A stretch of DNA of 64,000 bases, from contig OW203749.1 in assembly GCA_934045075.1 (NCBI GenBank), positions 4,926,804-4,990,803 on the forward strand, given 5' to 3'. This document shows positions 62,101 to 64,000 of this stretch, piece by piece. Origin of the DNA: Yponomeuta sedellus (lineage: Eukaryota; Arthropoda; Insecta; Lepidoptera; Yponomeutidae). The notes under the pieces were generated by a model, which made no database searches, was not told the origin of the DNA, and saw nothing but the letters and a program-made list of their open reading frames with translations. A program made the position numbers and the translations under genes. The number at the start of each line of letters is the position of its first letter. The first letter of the stretch is position 1.

Positions 62101-63420
62101 TAGTATAGCCTGACGACGAACAAATCTACAATTTAGAATACACCGTACAAATCTACAATTAGGATGCAACTTACAAATGTACGATTTTTTTACCGTCATC
62201 TCGTGGGCGTATGATGATCTTCAAGTCGGAAGTGGTGAATCCGTGAGCCAAGTCCAGGTGAGATACGGCGTTGCTACGCAGCTGGAATACCTTGTCGCAG
62301 ACTGGGCAAACGTACGCCCTCGCTATGGGGCGAGGGCGGCCCTTTCTTCGACTTTTCCTCTGTTCGGTGGCGTATTTTTGACTACACACCTCGCACTGTG
62401 GGAAACAAATGTCACGTCACATTCCCACCAGACTACGAATAAACGCCACAAATGCACTCAAATGTTTGGGGTCTCAGTGCGCCATATTTTGTATCTTTAA
62501 CGCGAAGCCACGGCAGCAAATCCGCTATTTGACTCTCTTTTCAAGTAAGTCTTAAATTAAAACTTTCGTAAGCACAACACGGGTGTTGTTATATCGGAAG
62601 AGTTCGACAAGGTTTCGCTGCGATTCGCAGAGCTTAATCATGGTGAGCAGAGACAGAGCTCGCGTCGTCGGTTGCTCGTCTCACAGTAGTACTACTGATC
62701 CGGAGCGACAATAACAATACCCGTAAGTAGATCCGGACCCGGACTAAAAGTCTACAATAAGTATGTCTGTAACCTGTTTTGTGTTCTAAATAAATAAAAT
62801 AAATAAGTCTTAAATGGTAAATATCTCTTTCATTAGACAAAAAAATATTTTAGTATATTTTTTGAGGACTTAAAAGCAACAAAAAAAAAAATTCAAAACT
62901 TTGCTTTGCTAAACGGTACAAGGGTTGATATCGAAAAATGTTTATGTAATTTATGTTTTCTTTCTCATTGGCGGCGCTTAGAATCTGGGGGAAGTACGAG
63001 GTCGAGGGTTCGAACCCCGGCTGGAAAGGAAAGAAAACCTTAGGGCTCGGATTTTTACATGTTTGTGATGTCGTTGATTCTGGTTCCTACGACAGAAGGT
63101 ATTCTGTAAAGATAGAATACAAGATATTCTGGAATGTGGGGTCAGAAGCAATGCATGAGCCTGTATGTAAATGTTATGTTACGTACTTTAAAAATGGTCT
63201 TCGAGCTATGGGAGGCCAGGTGCTGGTAGATACACTGCCGATTGTAGTATCCCCTGCCGCAGTGGTCGCAGACGTAGAGCCGCCTGCCTGTGTGCACTTT
63301 CCGCTTGTGCCAATCGACCTTGGTGTTACTCCCCCGCGCCTTGGCTTTGTCACTCCCCTGCACCGGCGCCTTGACTTTGCGCTTGGTGCGGCGGTGCCGG
63401 GACCTAGGTGGACTGAGGGG
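49765..63420 (-). CDS. Copy C of the SANT-ZAD-C2H2-HARBI1 gene (3' part, 7 exons, 5' part beyond right edge)
   Basis: Exons: 63187-63420, 62194-62395, 60195-60394, 58043-58239, 57115-57247, 56234-56375, 49765-50156. They total exactly 1500 nt (499 aa plus stop), all with GT/AG borders and the same lengths and phases as gene B for all five HARBI1 exons (200, 197, 133, 142, 392 nt). Zinc-finger exons: YVCDHCGRGYYNRQCIYQHL and YVCPVCDKVFQLRSNAVSHL. The finger exon at 62194 ends at GACG|GTAAAA, phase 1, matching the acceptor of the HARBI1 exon at 60394. GCVFGTH and STVDRC show the same catalytic-site changes as gene B. The last intron (50157-56233) holds nested transposons. The upstream SANT and ZAD exons are expected outside the window. 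Confidence 0.78.
50262..50595 (-). repeat. 5S-derived SINE, full length
   Basis: Minus orientation from the GCGCTCGTGGCCCAGACGAA end at about 50583 to TTGATATCG at about 50262. Confidence 0.78.
50660..50920 (-). pseudogene. mariner/Tc1-type transposase fragment
   Basis: The minus strand reads RRIILHRDNVSSHSARQTIE then FLDHPPYSPDLSPNDF-like sequence, the second Asp motif and PPYSPDLxPxDF of mariner-family transposases. Frame breaks elsewhere; no terminal repeats recognised. Confidence 0.7.
51271..51345 (+). repeat. Family-1 tRNA SINE, left half (right half at 54776-54812)
   Basis: The B box GGGTTCGAATCCCGG and tail to AATAGGTTTTTAAA stop at the transposon. The tail resumes at 54773 with TTTGTCCTTAGCACGGGTTA, so the SINE was cut by the transposon at 51349-54772. 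Confidence 0.85.
51349..54772 (+). mobile_element. Apparently intact 3.4-kb DNA transposon (DDE/SWIM, ISL2EU/Harbinger-like)
   Basis: Ends GGATGATGGGC and its inverse GCCCATCATCC, with subterminal similarity (TGAGTCATATGTCGTTGGA against TGAGTAATACGTCGTTGGA inverse). It splits a SINE, which fixes the borders to within 3 bp (AAA on the left, TTT on the right, so any short target duplication is unresolved). One two-exon transposase gene fills it. The superfamily is judged from the CDGTY / LDRGFRD / VVEVVSGRF motifs. Confidence 0.82.
51910..54462 (+). CDS. Transposase, DDE_Tnp_4-like with N-terminal zinc motifs and C-terminal SWIM domain
   Basis: Exon 1 is 51910-52047 (ATG at 51910, MERYRNCVMCRRGLYRGRYQ); exon 2 is 52549-54462. 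The intron has donor GAG|GTTTGT and acceptor TTTTCAG, phase 0. The product is 683 aa. CVMC (exon 1) and CYRCW (exon 2) form a C2C2 zinc motif made only by splicing. A Gln/Glu-Pro-rich repeat follows, then a C-x4-C...C-x2-H stretch (CIFHGC...VCHDH) resembling THAP. Catalytic Asp323 (CDGTYIYIYKSSN), Asp404 (ILDRGFRDS) and Glu453 (WVVEVVSGRF) are present. C-terminal CTCLTGRRTIGSCAHI is a SWIM zinc finger. It should cut and paste the element. The intron (501 bp) has two hairpin-forming inverted repeats at about 52155-52270 and 52275-52352. Confidence 0.85.
55060..55215. mobile_element. MITE family 1 fragment
   Basis: CCTCCTATTACGTAGCACTG ... GTGGATACTTACATAATAATG; right arm of the MITE described at 8032. 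Confidence 0.65.
55323..56132. mobile_element. hAT-type non-autonomous element with 8-bp target duplication
   Basis: GGCCGAAG is duplicated at 55315-55322 and 56133-56140. Ends CAGTCTGGGGC and CAGTGTTGGGC (inverse) fit hAT termini. The interior is full of GTAGTTAACTAC and GTAATC/GATTAC motifs in both orientations. A family-3 SINE is nested at 55690-55920. Confidence 0.85.
55690..55920 (+). repeat. tRNA-derived SINE (family 3)
   Basis: CCCCGGGTTCGAATCCCGG then TTTACATGTTTGTGATGTCG and CCAGAAGCAATGTATGTGC; ends in ATGTTATGTTATG. Confidence 0.7.
56234..56375 (-). CDS. Gene C exon H4: HARBI1 core
   Basis: 142 nt. LCDSSLRIQYIDSSFGGATQ then DSVIWDQSSVKGILQKL. Acceptor ATTTTACAG, donor CTGG|GTGAGT. 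Confidence 0.87.
56430..56540. repeat. Family-1 SINE tail fragments, inverted
   Basis: A short minus tail (56430-56465) meets a plus tail (56466-56540) that ends GGGTTAGTGCATTAAAAATA. Confidence 0.55.
56935..57012 (+). repeat. 5S-derived SINE, 5' end only
   Basis: AGCGCTCGTGGCCTATGCGA ... GTTAAGCAACACTAGGCGCG ... GTGCAGGAT. Useful because it shows the 5' end without the body. Confidence 0.7.
57115..57247 (-). CDS. Gene C exon H3: first catalytic motif, Asp lost
   Basis: 133 nt. FLKNFGFPDVLGCVFGTHVA, then YIRAFEEKAKYLNSKGYYSI. Phe stands where the family has the first catalytic Asp, as in gene B. Acceptor TTTTTTCAG, donor ATG|GTAAGC. Confidence 0.87.
57840..57990 (-). repeat. LINE tail-family T fragment
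   Basis: CATAACCTCACGCCTGTATC ... TTCATCAACGTTCATAAGTC, inverse of the tail at 4193. Confidence 0.65.
58043..58239 (-). CDS. Gene C exon H2: HARBI1 helix-turn-helix
   Basis: 197 nt. VLAALTSYANRTLQ, then SHQLGLGQATVSRSLQSVTD. Acceptor ATTTTCCAG, donor GAAAG|GTAGTA. The most divergent HARBI1 exon between copies B and C. Confidence 0.87.
58258..58535 (-). repeat. Family-1 tRNA SINE, longest copy with 5' extension
   Basis: Minus strand: extension from 58535 (TGGGTACAGCGATATCATTC), tRNA-like module at about 58310-58370, shortened tail to 58258. Confidence 0.75.
58795..59760 (-). pseudogene. LINE reverse transcriptase remnant (tail family T)
   Basis: First frame (59728-59354): RQGCVASPWLFNLFMDSCL, LLYADDQVVFASSVEELQTQ (YADD motif), EFVWLGSLFTRDGKCE. 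After a deletion and frame change near 59350: HSIVCSRNISKRARLAIHSG, LMYGSETWVWQKKQE, MLHWFGHVERMKEE, GRPRRTYIDQIGDVLAKGKI. The 3' tail follows to 58795. The endonuclease and the upstream RT motifs are absent; not functional. Confidence 0.8.
60195..60394 (-). CDS. Gene C exon H1: first HARBI1 exon, no start codon
   Basis: 200 nt. Acceptor TTCACCCGGCAG, then two bases completing the upstream codon. ISILRRHLRDTADPLRLPEE, VRHFRLTKRAYQQLLSELEP. Donor AAG|GTAAAT. A MITE (60419) ends 24 bp upstream of the exon. Confidence 0.87.
60419..61054. mobile_element. MITE family 3, second copy, with nested SINE
   Basis: Termini GGCTGGGCGCATGCTGAGAC and inverse GTCTCAGCATGCGCCCAGCC, as at 40858-41124. A rearranged family-1 SINE with a palindromic A-box region (GCTCTTCCAATTGAGCTCAA) occupies about 60545-60755. 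Confidence 0.75.
61290..62115 (+). pseudogene. RTE-type LINE reverse transcriptase C-terminal remnant
   Basis: CGLRFADDIVFMAESIEELN (FADD variant of YADD), then FEKETNRRIQLGWAAFGKLR, VMTYGAEAWTLTKG, a stop, AMERAMLRVSLKDRIRNGCI, LKWQWAGHISRRTDNRWSKR, VLEWRPRRGKRSVVRAPTRW. The 3' end is GGGCTATGTCCAGCAGTGGA. This is the longest piece of the family that supplies the many 3' ends in the window. Confidence 0.8.
61517..61566. repeat. Perfect 24-bp-arm palindrome inside the LINE frame
   Basis: Arms TAACTGCGGAATCTGCCCGA(GGTA) and its exact inverse around AG; it interrupts the RTE reading frame between SEYK and YLGQI. Confidence 0.9.
62194..62395 (-). CDS. Gene C exon Z8: last zinc finger, phase-matched to HARBI1
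   Basis: 202 nt. Acceptor GTTTCCCACAG; CEVCSQKYATEQRKSRRKG, then the finger YVCPVCDKVFQLRSNAVSHL plus DLAHG. Donor GACG|GTAAAA leaves one base, as in gene B exon 8. Confidence 0.85.
62985..63183 (+). repeat. tRNA-derived SINE (family 3)
   Basis: GAGGGTTCGAACCCCGGCTG, TTTACATGTTTGTGATGTCG, GTCAGAAGCAATGCATGAGC; ends ATGTTATGTT four bases from the gene C exon at 63187, yet the donor GTACGT is intact. Confidence 0.7.
63187..63420 (-). CDS. Gene C exon Z7: C2H2 finger
   Basis: 234 nt, phase 0/0. Acceptor TTTTTTTCACGCAG, donor AAA|GTACGT. Basic linker PLSPPRSRHRRTKRKVKAP, finger YVCDHCGRGYYNRQCIYQHL plus ASH. First exon of gene C inside the window. Confidence 0.83.
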
Positions 63421-64000
63421 CTGCGTGAAAAAAACCCAAGCTTCATAAGCTTGTCGCATCCAGTACAAAATGGCGGTTGTTCGGAACGTCAAGCGTGTCA
63501 CGACGTGACACGTGACACTGTCACGTGTTTTTCAAGCGCCCCCTACCGGCGTGACGCGCTTCGACAGAGTCTCGGTGCCTGTCGGCGATCCAACAGTCAG
63601 TCTATGTTTGAGCGTCACCGAGTGAACACCTTGGAACTGTCTCTCGTCCCGTACAAGTGCTGAGTGCTATCTATCAAGTGACTAAATAATGATTTACAGT
63701 GATTACTGATTACCTAAATAACGTGTGAACTGAAATTGGTGTTCTTTGCTTGATTCCCACGCTGGGCCCACAATATGTTTAACGGTCAACCTTCTGTTAT
63801 AAGGAAAATAACAACAGATTCCACGCTAGACTAGAGTCTGTGTTGTGGTAATCCAGAAACGGCAAATCATAGATTTTTAAGTATAAAATTAAATATGAGG
63901 TGGCGCTCTGTGTAAGTAGTTATTATTATAATGAATTTTAACTTAAGACTAAAAACAATTTTTATTTATTTAAAAATAGTGATAGTTTAACAGCACTTGA
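63421..64000. other. Intron of gene C, nothing recognised
   Basis: By alignment with gene B, the preceding exon (72 nt, LCGAML type) should lie further right; no equivalent is visible before 64000. Confidence 0.5.

Noticed and set aside
62953..63663. 236-codon plus-strand frame at the right edge
   Set aside because: It spans a SINE and the antisense of a gene C zinc-finger exon.

Overview
The window looks like nuclear DNA of a moth or butterfly: AT-rich, intron-rich, insect-specific ZAD zinc-finger genes, and very dense transposable-element (TE) debris of lepidopteran type (RTE-like LINE 3' ends, tRNA- and 5S-rRNA-derived SINEs, foldback elements). Assignment to Lepidoptera is inference from these repeats; there is no species marker.

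The host genes are three tandem copies, all on the minus strand, of one unusual multi-exon gene. Copy A starts at 7872 and runs off the left edge (4 exons visible). Copy B is complete as modelled, 13 exons from 45039 down to 20141, total 4005 nt (1334 aa). Copy C enters from the right edge (7 exons, 63420 down to 49765). The reconstructed product has, in order, an N-terminal Myb/SANT-like domain, a ZAD zinc-binding domain, a long polar linker, C2H2 zinc fingers, and a C-terminal PIF/Harbinger (HARBI1-like, DDE_Tnp_4) nuclease domain. Zinc-finger and HARBI1 halves are joined in both B and C by introns whose phases match exactly, and the first HARBI1 exon has no start codon before the conserved region. 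Two of the three expected catalytic residues are changed identically in B and C, so the nuclease domain looks domesticated and probably non-catalytic. I consider this fused, tandemly amplified family the most interesting content of the window.

Layout: 1-7872 gene A; 7873-20140 TE-rich intergenic DNA with a decayed P-element/THAP-like fragment and a 1.1-kb tandem duplication; 20141-45039 gene B, whose HARBI1 intron 1 carries a full-length apparently intact I-superclade non-LTR retrotransposon (24852-30121, 14-bp target duplication); 45040-49764 intergenic repeats; 49765-64000 gene C, whose last intron carries a nested stack: an outer inverted-repeat element (50216-54906), a SINE inside it, and inside the SINE an apparently intact 3.4-kb DNA transposon (51349-54772) with a two-exon DDE/SWIM transposase on the plus strand. 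Almost all other open reading frames are chance frames or TE fragments. No prokaryotic features, CRISPR arrays, rRNA genes or convincing functional tRNA genes were seen.
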